Part shown: positions 15,037 to 23,800 of the stretch, in pieces
Numbering within the stretch: the first letter of the stretch is position 1
Layout: each line of letters opens with the position of its first letter
NCBI RefSeq assembly: GCF_016031615.1
Contig: NZ_JACYXC010000001.1
Location: forward strand, 2,852,001 to 2,916,000
DNA: 64,000 bases
Direction of reading: 5' to 3'
Origin: Streptomyces pactum
GTDB lineage: Bacteria; Actinomycetota; Actinomycetes; Streptomycetales; Streptomycetaceae
Position numbers and translations under genes: made by a program
The notes under the pieces: model-generated
Seen by the model: the letters and a program-made list of their open reading frames with translations, nothing else
What the model was told of the DNA's origin: nothing
The model's database searches: none

Positions 15037-16353
15037 TCAGGCCGGGGCGGGCAGGGCGCCCTGGGGCCGGGTGCGCCGGATGACCAGGGCCATCAGCGCG
15101 GCGATCGCGCACAGCGCCCCCGAGGCGTACCAGACCACGTCGTACGAACCGAACGCGTCGCGGGCCGCGCCGCCGAGGAAGGCGACGAGTCCGGCGCCCA
15201 CCTGGTGCGAGGCGAGCACCCAGCCGAAGACGATCGCGCTGTCCTCGCCGTACTGCTCGCGGCAGAGGGCGATGGTCGGCGGCACGGTCGCCACCCAGTC
15301 CAGCCCGTAGAAGACGATGAAGAAGATCATCGGCGGGTGGACGGTGTCCGACAGCAGCATCGGCAGGAACATCAGGGAGAGCCCGCGCAACGCGTAGTAC
15401 ACCGCGAGCAGCCGGCGCGCGTCGAAGCGGTCGGTGAACCAGCCGGAGGCGATGGTCCCGATGATGTCGAAGATGCCGATCACCGCGAGCAGGCTCGCCG
15501 CCGCGGTGACCGCCATCCCGTGGTCGTGGGCGGCGGGCACGAAGTGCGTCTTGATCAGGCCGTTGGTGGAGGCGCCGCAGATCGCGAAGGTCCCGGCGAG
15601 CAGCCAGAACGGTCCGGTGCGCGCCGCCGACAGCAGCGCCCGCACCGCGCGGCGGGCGGCCCCGGGACGGGGTTCGGGCCGGGGCGCGGGCGGCCCGTCG
15701 TCCCCGTACGCCGCCAGGCCGACATCGGCCGGGTGGTCGCGCATCAGCAGCCAGACGAACGGCACCACGGCGAGCGCCACCACCGCCACCGTGACGGCGG
15801 CCGGCCGCCAGCCGTGGCGGTCCACGATCCAGGACAGCAGCGGGAGGAAGACCAGCTGACCGGAGGCGCCGGCCGCGGTGAGGATGCCGGTGACCAGCCC
15901 GCGCCGCTTGCTGAACCAGCGGTTGGCGATGGTCGCGGCGAAGGCCAGCGCCATGGAGCCGCTGCCCAGCCCGACCAGCACGCCCCAGCACAGGACGAGT
16001 TGCCACGCCTCGGTCATGAAGACGGTCAGGCCCGCTCCGACGGAGATGACGGTCAGCGCGCAGGCCACCACCTGACGGATGCCGAAACGGTCCATCAGCG
16101 CCGCGGCGAAGGGTGCCGTGAGTCCGTACAGCGCCAGGTTGACCGAGACCGCGAAGCCGACCGTCCCGCGCGACCAGCCGTACTCGTCGTGCAGCGGTTC
16201 GATGAGGAGCCCGGGGAGGGAGGCGAACCCCGCCGCACCGATGATGGTCACGAAGGCGACCGCGGCAACGAACCAGGCCCGGTGCACCCGCGGACCGCGG
16301 CGCCGGGCCCGGGGCGGGTCGTGCCGCTCGAAGGTTTCAGCTGTCTGAGTCAC
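15037..16353 (-). CDS. MFS transporter, monocarboxylate/oxalate-formate type
   Basis: A 438-residue membrane protein with about 12 hydrophobic segments in two halves, separated by a Pro/Arg-rich cytoplasmic loop (about 225-245). The first helix has GAAGFASLPGLLIEPLHDEYGWSRGTVGFAV, written here only for its start and typical of monocarboxylate transporter-like MFS; the loop MDRFGIRQV matches the MFS D-R-x-G-R/x-R motif. The likely cargo is a small organic acid, by family only. It starts with GTG. A divergent gap separates it from the GlxA-like regulator, which might control it. Confidence 0.88.
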   Translation of the reverse strand: MTQTAETFERHDPPRARRRGPRVHRAWFVAAVAFVTIIGAAGFASLPGLLIEPLHDEYGWSRGTVGFAVSVNLALYGLTAPFAAALMDRFGIRQVVACALTVISVGAGLTVFMTEAWQLVLCWGVLVGLGSGSMALAFAATIANRWFSKRRGLVTGILTAAGASGQLVFLPLLSWIVDRHGWRPAAVTVAVVALAVVPFVWLLMRDHPADVGLAAYGDDGPPAPRPEPRPGAARRAVRALLSAARTGPFWLLAGTFAICGASTNGLIKTHFVPAAHDHGMAVTAAASLLAVIGIFDIIGTIASGWFTDRFDARRLLAVYYALRGLSLMFLPMLLSDTVHPPMIFFIVFYGLDWVATVPPTIALCREQYGEDSAIVFGWVLASHQVGAGLVAFLGGAARDAFGSYDVVWYASGALCAIAALMALVIRRTRPQGALPAPA

Positions 16354-16911
16354 CGGAACAGGATCGGGGCCGCGTCACCCCGTCGCGAGCGGCCGGTGGG
16401 ACAGCATTCACCAGGATCGGGCCAACAGCATCCGGCCACCGGTGGCCGCCCGGCGCCCTGCACGGAGCCCGACGCGATGCCCATCCCCCGCGCCCGGCGC
16501 CCGGCACCGCGGCCCGGCCACCGCACCATCCGGGGCGCACCGCACCGCCCGGCCACCGCACCGCCCGGAGCCGCCGCCATGTCCGGAACGGGCCGTGCCG
16601 CCCGGGACGGAGGGCGCCGGACGCCGGCGGGTTGGCGGAAGGAACCCCGTGCCAGGGGCCGGGCCCCGGCGGGAGGGAGGCCGGGGACGAGAGGGCGGGC
16701 CGGCGGGCGGCCGGCGCGCGGCGGCGCCCACCATCGGCACCGCGCTCCCGTGCTCCCGTGCTCCCGGCGGGAATGCCCGGGGTCCGCGCCGCCTTCTCCT
16801 TACGGGTCGCCGTACGCGTCCGGGCCCACCGGGCCCGCGGCGGCGGGACGGGGCCGGCGCCGACGCCGGGTCATGGGGAGACGGGAAGCCGGAAAGACGG
16901 GGAGGGGTCCG
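16354..16911. other. 558-bp divergent intergenic region
   Basis: This region separates the MFS transporter (minus) from the GlxA-like regulator (plus) and should hold both promoters. Mostly GC-rich low-complexity sequence; GCTCCCGT is repeated three times near 16742-16765. No gene or clear operator is seen. Confidence 0.4.
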
Positions 16912-17958
16912 ATGACGGACGCGGTGGACGCGGTGGACGGCGGAGGTCGGCCGCACCGGGTCGTCGTGCTGGCGCTGACCGGAGTGATCCCCTTCGAGCT
17001 GGGCATTCCCTACCGCATCTTCGGCAAGGCCCGCACCGCGGAAGGCCGTTCGCTGTACCGGGTGACGACGTGCACGGTCGAGCCGGGTCCGGTCCGGACC
17101 GACGCCGACTTCACCATCGACGTGCCGGACGGGCCGGAGGCCCTGGCGGAGGCGGACACCGTGGTGGTGCCCGCCTCGTTCGAACTCGGACCGGTCTACG
17201 AGGAAGGGCGGCTCACCGCACCGCTGGCCGCCGCCCTGGCGCACGTCCGGCCGGGCACCCGGATGGTCTCCATCTGCACCGGGAGCTACGTCCTGGCGGC
17301 GGCCGGCCTGCTCGACGGGCGCCCCGCCACCACCCACTGGCACAGCACCGACCACTTCCAGCGCCTCTTCCCGTCGGTGCGGGTGGACCCGGACGTCCTC
17401 TTCGTGGACGACGGTGACGTCCTCACCTCCGCCGGGGTCGCCGCCGGGCTGGACCTGTGCCTGCACATCGTCCGCCGGGACCACGGCACCGCGGTCGCCA
17501 ACGACGTCGCCCGGCGCAGTGTGGTGCCGCCGCACCGGGAGGGCGGCCAGGCGCAGTACATCCACCGGCCGGTCCCCGAACCGCAGCGGTCCACCACGAC
17601 CACCGCGCGGGCCTGGGCCCTGGGCCGCCTGGACCGGCCGATATCGCTGCGCGAACTGGCCGCGCAGGAGGCGATGAGCATACGGACCTTCACCCGGCGG
17701 TTCCGTGAGGAGGTCGGGATCAGCCCCGGCCAGTGGCTCACCCAGCAGCGGGTGGAGCGCGCCCGGCACCTGCTGGAGACCACCGACCTCTCCGTCGACC
17801 AGGTGGCGCGGAGCGCGGGGTTCGGCTCCGCCGGCTCGATGCGGCAGCACCTCCAGGCGGCGCTGGGCGTCTCCCCCACCGCGTACCGGCGCACCTTCCG
17901 CGCCACCACCGGCAGCGCGGCCGGCCGCACGGGCGGCCACGGCGGGCACGGCCGCTGA
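16912..17958 (+). CDS. GlxA-family transcriptional regulator (DJ-1/PfpI plus AraC HTH)
   Basis: A 348-residue regulator. The N-terminal DJ-1/PfpI-like domain (about 15-190) includes MVSICTGSYVLAAAGLLDG, the nucleophile-elbow-like Cys turn, and TTHWHSTD. The C-terminal AraC domain (about 235-330) has two helix-turn-helix units, SLRELAAQEAMSIRTFTRRF and LSVDQVARSAGFGSAGSMRQ. Start chosen at the ATG after GGGGAGGGG; an in-frame ATG at 16873 is less likely. Members of this family often sense small metabolites or control stress and development genes. The divergent MFS gene is a plausible target. Confidence 0.9.
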   Translation: MTDAVDAVDGGGRPHRVVVLALTGVIPFELGIPYRIFGKARTAEGRSLYRVTTCTVEPGPVRTDADFTIDVPDGPEALAEADTVVVPASFELGPVYEEGRLTAPLAAALAHVRPGTRMVSICTGSYVLAAAGLLDGRPATTHWHSTDHFQRLFPSVRVDPDVLFVDDGDVLTSAGVAAGLDLCLHIVRRDHGTAVANDVARRSVVPPHREGGQAQYIHRPVPEPQRSTTTTARAWALGRLDRPISLRELAAQEAMSIRTFTRRFREEVGISPGQWLTQQRVERARHLLETTDLSVDQVARSAGFGSAGSMRQHLQAALGVSPTAYRRTFRATTGSAAGRTGGHGGHGR

Positions 17959-18079
17959 CCGGCACCCCCGGCCGCCACGGGCGGAGTACGCGGGAAGGCC
18001 CGGGCGGAAACACCCGGCGGGACCGCCCACGCCAACCCCGGCCGCCTGCCCCTGACCGCCGACCGGAACGACGCGGTAG

Positions 18080-18150
18080 GCCGGAAGATCCCGTGTGCCG
18101 GGACGATTCCGCACGCCGGAACGATTCCGCGGGCCGGAACGATTCCGCGG
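18080..18150. repeat. Four tandem units of about 18 bp with palindromic cores
   Basis: Units start near 18080, 18097, 18115 and 18133. The last two are identical 18-mers containing CGGAA-CGA-TTCCG; the first two are variants of it (GGAAGATCCC and GGGACGATTCC). They lie in the 517-bp gap between two convergent genes. A further inverted repeat, CCAGGT-CAAC-ACCTGG, lies at 18445-18460, 16 bp beyond the stop of the ATPase gene, and may be its terminator. No gene is seen in the gap. Confidence 0.6.
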
Positions 18151-18475
18151 GCCGTCGTGCCGGAGCGCGAACCGCACCACATCGCACCGGGCCGGGCCGC
18201 GGACGGACCGAACGGGGGCCCGGCCGTGGACGGGTCGTCGCGGGTCGGAGAGGCGGGTGGCGGCACGCCCATGCGCGCCCCGAGCACGGCACCGCGCACC
18301 ACCACCCGTCACCGGCGCGACGCCACGGTCCGCGCCGGACGCGACCCGCCATCGCCGAGGCGCGTCGGCGCCGTACGGCCGGCCGGCGTCCTCGGCGTCC
18401 CCTCGCAACGAATCGCTGCTTCCCAGAGTGATCAAATGAACACGCCAGGTCAACACCTGGGGCGGGAGCGGCCCT

Positions 18476-19066
18476 TCACGCCTGGTTCATCAGCGCCCGG
18501 GAAGGCGGCTCGAAGGCCGGCGTGCCGAGCGGTTCGCACCGGTCCACCTCGCACCAGATCCGCTTTCCGGCGCCCTCGCGCCGCCAGCCCCACCGGTCGG
18601 CGAGCACATCGACCAGCTCCAGCCCGCGACCGCTGGTGGCCGCCTCGTCGGCGTGGCCGGGGCGCGGGGCCCGGGCGCTGCGGTCGGCGACCTCCACCCG
18701 CACCGTGCTGACCGCGCCACCGGCCGCGCCGCCCGGTCTCTCCGCGCGCGCCGCCCCCGCACCGGCCACGGTGCCGTACGGCGTGACCGGCGCGGGGGCG
18801 GGCACCGGGGCGCCGGGGCGGCCGGCGCCGTCGGGCTCACCGGCGTGCCCGGGGGTGCCGGGCAGCCGCATGCTGAGGACGGCGGGGCAGCCGGTGTGCA
18901 CGACCGCGTTGGTGACCAGCTCGGAGATGATCAGGATCAGCGTCTCGGCCAGCGGCTCGTCCGCGTCTATACCGGAACCGACGAGCCGCGAACGGGCCCA
19001 CCTCCGGGCGCGGCCGACCTCCGCGGGGTCGGGCCGGACCTCCATCTGCACCTGAAGCACCTGCAC
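18476..19066 (-). CDS. ATP-binding protein, RsbW/SpoIIAB-like anti-sigma or histidine-kinase-type ATPase
   Basis: A 196-residue GHKL ATPase. The N-box (LIISELVTNAVVHT), G1 box (VEVADRSARAP) and G2 box (GRGLELVDVLADRWGW) are all visible. Between N-box and G1 there is an Ala/Pro/Gly-rich insertion of about 50 residues (about 78-125). Such single-domain ATPases are abundant in streptomycetes and act as anti-sigma or antiphosphatase switch kinases. The first codon is a GTG in a GTG-rich stretch, so the exact start is uncertain; an ATG lies 7 codons downstream. Partner not identifiable from the window. Confidence 0.83.
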   Translation of the reverse strand: MQVLQVQMEVRPDPAEVGRARRWARSRLVGSGIDADEPLAETLILIISELVTNAVVHTGCPAVLSMRLPGTPGHAGEPDGAGRPGAPVPAPAPVTPYGTVAGAGAARAERPGGAAGGAVSTVRVEVADRSARAPRPGHADEAATSGRGLELVDVLADRWGWRREGAGKRIWCEVDRCEPLGTPAFEPPSRALMNQA

Positions 19067-19761
19067 CGTTCACACCATCCGAACCGGCGGACACATCGCC
19101 TCGCGCCTCGCAAGGGTCACGGTCTGTGACTCCCTTCCGACACAGCATGGTTGACGTACAGTCACCTCAACAAGCGCTTCGGGCATATACCCGCGCCAAG
19201 GAGTACGCCGACCGTATCCTGTGCGACGCGCACCGCGGCGACTCGAACAGCCGGCGCGCGGTCGCCCCCACCCCCGGCGAGCGGGGAACATGCGATCTTC
19301 AGGGGTCGTCGCACCGACCGACCCGGCATCGTCGCACCTCACCACCGCTCGCACCCCACGGAGGGTACCCGAGCGCGGGCGCGACTCCCCCCAGTGACGA
19401 GTCACGCCCGGGACACAACCCGGTATCAACGCTGGGTGACGCACCGGGCCGGGCCGGCGCGGCTCGCACAGGTGCGCGGGGTGACGGCGTGGCGGCGCGG
19501 ACCGGCGGCTCCGGCCCGGGTCCGGTCACCGGGCGACGGCCCCGGAGCGGCCGTCCGGCACGGCCCCCTGCCCACCGCCGCCCGCCGCGGCGGCTGACTG
19601 CCGGCGGCCGGCTGCCGACGGCCGGTGGCGCCGCAACCGTCCCGGCCGTCGTCGGGCCACGGCCTCCGCGACGGAGGCCGGACCACCGCCCGGGCCGGCG
19701 GCCGGACCACGACACCCGGCTGCCCCGGTCACCGCCTCGGGCCGGTGGCGCGTGACGGTCC
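19067..19761. other. 695-bp intergenic region between ATPase and pseudokinase genes
   Basis: The part nearest the ATPase gene (about 19070-19200) is less GC-rich and should contain its promoter. The rest is GC-rich low-complexity DNA downstream of the pseudokinase. Open frames here have random-looking Arg/Pro/Gly composition, and I see no supported gene. Confidence 0.4.
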
Positions 19762-22074
19762 TCAGCCGGCCGCCGCGTAGCGGGCCACGGCGTGCCGGAA
19801 GTAGCGGGCCACCGCCTCCGGCTCGTCGGCCGGCCCGATCACCTGGACGATGTGGTAGCGCCCGGCCAGCAGCATCGCGAGGTTGCGGGCGCACACCTGC
19901 CGGCCGCCGGCGTCCCGCCACCGGAACTCGCCCTCGGCCGTCGCGGTCCGCCCCACGTCGGTCCGGCGGAGCTGGGAGGCGGAGCTCCACGACGAGGCGC
20001 GGAAGGCGGCCAGCTCCGGCTCCCGGGTCTGCTGGTAGGCCATGGGGTCGGTGCCCACCTCGGTGGCCCGGTCCCGCCCGGCGACCACCAGCAGCTCGAA
20101 GTCGCCGCCGCGGTAGCGCACCTGGCCGCGGTCGTTCTCGCCCCGGCGGGTCCAGGACCCGGGGACGGCCACCCGGAAGCCGGCCGGGTCGTCGCGCACC
20201 ACGAAACCCCGGGGCAGTCCGGGCGGCCGGGTGGTCTGCGGTGAACGGCCGTCCCCCCGTCCATCGTCCGCCCGCCCGCCGTCGCCGGGCCGGTCCGCCG
20301 TGCCGCCGGCCGGGGCGGGCCGCCGCGCGCCGTCGGTGCCGCTCGGCTCCGACTCCGGCAGGAACAGCACCGCGAACAGCACCCCGGCGACGAGCAGCGC
20401 GAGGATGGCCAGGAGCAGGACCAGGCCCAGGTTGCGCGGGTGGCGGCGCCCGCGACCGATCGCGGGTTCGCGGGGGCCCCGGGACCGCCGCGGTGCGTCG
20501 GGTATGCGGATCGCGGCCGGCTCCCGGGACGGCGGCGCCTCCGCCGGGCGGACCGCACGCCGCCGGGCGCGGGGCACCACGGGCCCCCGGGTCCGCGCGC
20601 GGCGCACCAGCGGTCCCCGGCGGCGGACCACCGGCAGCCGCCGGGCGCCGGCCGGTCCGCCGGAGTCCGGGTGCGGGACCACGACGGTACGGCTGCCGAC
20701 CTCCGGTTCCGGGGCCGACCGCACCAGGGCGCGCAGCCGGGCGCGCACGTCCTCGGCGTCCGGGCGGGCCGCCGGGTCCCGGCCGAGCAGGGCCTCGACC
20801 AGGGGGCGGAGCGGACCGCAGCCGTCCGCGTGGGCCGGGGCCCGGGTGGCCACCTCCCGCACCAGTGCGACCGGGTCGTCCTCCGGGTACGGGGCGTGGC
20901 CGCGGACCGCGCGGAACAGCAGCGCGCCGACCGCCCACAGGTCGGTGGCCGGGGTGTCGGCCGGCGGCGGGCCGGCGTGCGCCGGCCCGGCCTGTTCCGG
21001 CGCCCAGCGCTCGGTCACCGCGCCGACCAGCGCGAGCCGCGCCAGCCGGGCCCGCTCGGCGGCGAGCGGGGTGGCCGGCCCGCGCCGCCCGGCCGGCGCA
21101 CGGTCCGGTCGGCCGCCGTCCGGTGCCCCGGCCGGCACGTCGGAACCGGCCGGTCCGGAGCCGAGCGGCCGGGGGGCGAGCGGTCCCCGGGCCGCCGGGG
21201 CCGCGCCGGCCGTGCCCCGGGGGTGCGGGTCGCGGCCGGCGGGTGCGACGACGGCGTCACCGGTCCGGGGCTGCGGCACGGCACCCCGCGGTGCCGGCGC
21301 GGCGCCGCCCTCGTCCCGGGCCCCGGTCCCCGGCGTTCCGCCACGGCCGTCGGCGTACCCGGCGTCCCGGGCGCGCGGCACCCGGCCGCCGTCGCCGGGC
21401 CGGCCGGGGCCCCGGTGGCGGTCCGGCGGGGAGAGGGGCGCCGGTGGTGCGGGCGGCACCGGGTCGTGGCCGCACAGGGCCTCCTCGGCCGCCGCGGCGG
21501 CCAGCCCGGTCAGCATCGCCCGGCCGTCCTCGCAGATCACGACGGTGTCGGCGGTGATGTTGCGGTGCACCCAGCCGTGGGCGTGCACCGCGCGCAGGGC
21601 GGTGAGGACGTCGGCGGCGACCTCCGCCGCCCGGTGCGGGGACAGCGGGCCCTCGGCGAGCAGGGCGGCGAGCGGGCGGCCGGCCACGAACTCGCTGACG
21701 ATCCACAGGTCGCCGTCCTCCGCGAAGACGTGGAAGACCTGGTCGAGCCGGGGGTGGTCGGGCAGTGAGGCGGCGGCGGTGGCGGCGTCCACGGCGCGGC
21801 GCACCACGGGGTCGTGGGCGTCCCGGGAGGCGGACCGTGCGGGCCGGCCGGAGCCGTCGTCCGGACCGCCGGGCCCCGGGCGTCCGGACGCGTCCGCCGG
21901 GGCACCGCCGACGAGTTCGGCCTCGACGACCTCCGGCAGCGGTATCCGGCGGAGCAGCACCCGCTGACCGCTGTAGGTGTCCCAGGCCCGGACGGTGAGG
22001 GGTTCCGGTCCGTCGGGCGGCGGCAGCGGCAGCCGGTAGCGGTCGGCGAGCACCCTTCCCGCGTAGTCGTCCAC
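19762..22074 (-). CDS. Transmembrane pseudokinase with extracellular domain
   Basis: A 770-residue protein. The N-terminal part has a Ser/Thr kinase fold (about 8-190, then 370-440) but lacks the catalytic residues: no glycine loop (RYRLPLPPPDG instead), VLLRRI in place of the VAxK lysine, HRNITADT near residue 169 in place of HRDLKPxN, and LTGLA in place of DFG. A long Pro/Gly-rich insertion interrupts the lobe. Near residue 570 a single membrane helix (LGLVLLLAILALLVAGVLF) leads to an outside domain (about 625-770). A GTG start with GGGGAGG 4 bases upstream is chosen. It lies next to a catalytically intact kinase of the same architecture and may regulate it. Confidence 0.8.
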   Translation of the reverse strand: MDDYAGRVLADRYRLPLPPPDGPEPLTVRAWDTYSGQRVLLRRIPLPEVVEAELVGGAPADASGRPGPGGPDDGSGRPARSASRDAHDPVVRRAVDAATAAASLPDHPRLDQVFHVFAEDGDLWIVSEFVAGRPLAALLAEGPLSPHRAAEVAADVLTALRAVHAHGWVHRNITADTVVICEDGRAMLTGLAAAAAEEALCGHDPVPPAPPAPLSPPDRHRGPGRPGDGGRVPRARDAGYADGRGGTPGTGARDEGGAAPAPRGAVPQPRTGDAVVAPAGRDPHPRGTAGAAPAARGPLAPRPLGSGPAGSDVPAGAPDGGRPDRAPAGRRGPATPLAAERARLARLALVGAVTERWAPEQAGPAHAGPPPADTPATDLWAVGALLFRAVRGHAPYPEDDPVALVREVATRAPAHADGCGPLRPLVEALLGRDPAARPDAEDVRARLRALVRSAPEPEVGSRTVVVPHPDSGGPAGARRLPVVRRRGPLVRRARTRGPVVPRARRRAVRPAEAPPSREPAAIRIPDAPRRSRGPREPAIGRGRRHPRNLGLVLLLAILALLVAGVLFAVLFLPESEPSGTDGARRPAPAGGTADRPGDGGRADDGRGDGRSPQTTRPPGLPRGFVVRDDPAGFRVAVPGSWTRRGENDRGQVRYRGGDFELLVVAGRDRATEVGTDPMAYQQTREPELAAFRASSWSSASQLRRTDVGRTATAEGEFRWRDAGGRQVCARNLAMLLAGRYHIVQVIGPADEPEAVARYFRHAVARYAAAG

Positions 22075-22924
22075 GACGCCTCCCCAGTACGCGCCCGACA
22101 CGCCGCGCGTTTCCGGTCGTTCTCCACTCACCACGGTCGCGTGCGATCCACGGTCTCTCACCATACGGCCTCGGCCACCCGGTGCCGAGCGGGCCGGGAG
22201 CGGGCCCCGGGCCGGGCGACCGCGGCGTGCCGGCCGGCCGGTGCGGTCCGGGCAGGTCACCGGGCCCGCCGCTCACCCCACCACCGGCGAACTCGTCCCG
22301 TCCGGGCCGGTCTTCACGGCCTGCCCGTACCGCGGTCCGCGCCGGGCCACCACCCGCCTCGGGACGCCGGGCGCACCGGGCGCCGAGCGCCCACGGCCTG
22401 GCGGACCGTCGGAAACCGGTCATCGGACGAGGCCACCACCGGGGCCGTCACCGGGGCTGCCGGGCCGGGCGTCCACCGGCCCGTCCGAGGACCGGCCCGT
22501 CCGAGGACCGACCGGTCCCGGCCGGCCCGACGACCGTCCCGCACGGTCCCGCCCCGGTAGGTACGGTGTCCCGCCCGCGAATCGGCCGCCCGGAGGCTGA
22601 CGGTCCGCCCGGCCCGGCAGCACCGTGCCGGCCGTGCCGTCCCGTCCGGTGCGCCGCGCACGGTTCCGCCGGACGGCGAGGCCGCCGCCCCGCCGACGCC
22701 CGCACGGGCGCCGGGCTCACGACTCCCGTCCGGCCGCCGGGGTCCGCCGTCCTACGGCCCCGTCCGCCGGGTCTCCGGCGCTTCCGGCCCACCGGTACGG
22801 CCGTCAGGGGGTCAGCCGCCGGGCCGGCCTTCCCGGCCCGACACCCCGGCCGACCGGACCGGAGCGTCCGCCGCCGGACCGGAGGATCCGCCGACGCACC
22901 CTCAGCCGAGCCGCCGACGCGCCC
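22075..22924. other. 850-bp gap between the two kinase-type genes
   Basis: Both flanking genes are on the minus strand. The right end lies just beyond the stop of the kinase sensor part. The DNA is extremely GC-rich with a tandem 16-bp duplication (CCCGTCCGAGGACCGR) at 22480-22511. No gene is supported; all frames read as Arg/Pro/Gly low-complexity. Confidence 0.4.
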
Positions 22925-23800
22925 TCAGCCGGTCGGGTGGAAGGTCTGGAAGGCGGTGTTCCGCAGGGTGCGGCACTCCTCCTCGTCCCACTTGTCCTTC
23001 TCACAGGTGACCATGATCGCGTAGCCCTGGTCGTCGTCCTTCTTGAAGCCGCGGTTGAGCACCCGTACCCTCTTGCCGCCCTGCTGCCGCTCGAAACGCC
23101 AGTCGGCGACGGTGGGGTAGCCGCGCCATTCGACGCTGCTGATGCCCAGTCCGCGGTACCCGGGCATGGAGCTGCGGGCGCCGCTCTCCGAGGACCGCCA
23201 GGCCGCCGCCGCGTCGGACCGCGGGGAGTCGTTGAAGTCCACCTGGACGCGCGGGAACTCGGCGTCGCCCCGGTAGATCCGGCCGCCCTCGTACACCCGG
23301 CCGCCGACCCGGACGGGGTGCGCCTTCCAGCCCTCGGGCAGGGCCATGGAGAACTGGTGCCGGTCGTAGGAGACGTTCCGGTAGCCCTCCGGCGCACCGC
23401 TCCTCTTCTTGTCGTCGGCGTCGTCGTCCGCGTCGCCGGCGTCGTCGTCGCCCGGCTGCTGCCCGTCCGCGCCGGTGGCCGGGTCCTGGCTCGCGGGCGT
23501 CCCGGAGCCGTCCGCGTCCGGGGCGGAGCCGGTGGCCGGCCGCCGGTCGGCCGCGGTGCCGGGCCCGCCGGCGTTCTTGCCGCTGCCACCGTCGTCGTCC
23601 CCGCCGGAGAGCGCGATGGCGAGCACCGTGCCCACGACCGCGAGCAGCACCACGGCGATGATGATCAGGGTGCGGCGCGGCACCACGTCGGTGAGCGAGG
23701 CGCGGGGCGGCGCGGGCGGCACCGGGCTCCCGCCGACCGGGGTGCGCTGGGGGCGTGCTCCGCCCGCCGCGTTCCGCGCGGGGCGCGGCTCACGCCCGCG
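22925..23800 (-). pseudogene. Membrane-helix and extracellular sensor part of a Ser/Thr kinase, out of frame with the kinase
   Basis: This frame encodes RRTLIIIAVVLLAVVGTVLAI (one membrane helix, given here in part), an Asp/Gly-rich tether and a folded outside domain beginning EGYRNVSYDRHQFSMALPEGW and ending near FQTFHPTG. It has no start of its own: its upstream extension runs into the antisense-like frame of the kinase domain. The same kinase-helix-sensor order occurs in the adjacent pseudokinase, so this is the C-terminal half of the gene whose kinase occupies 23665-24801. The frames meet in a GC-rich linker between about 23760 and 23930, where one net base change would rejoin them. The upper boundary is approximate. 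Sequencing error or a true mutation are both possible. Confidence 0.72.

Noticed and set aside
15205..16900. Extension of the GlxA regulator frame into the MFS gene region
   Set aside because: The open frame continues upstream only because of high GC; the DJ-1 domain begins after 16912, where a strong ribosome site lies.
19126..19755. Possible plus-strand gene starting MVDVQSPQQALRAY
   Set aside because: After about 30 residues it turns to Arg/Pro/Gly low-complexity, has no ribosome site and no recognisable domain.
22182..22820. Long frames in the kinase intergenic gap
   Set aside because: All are Arg/Pro/Gly-rich in several frames at once, as expected from extreme GC, without starts or domains.
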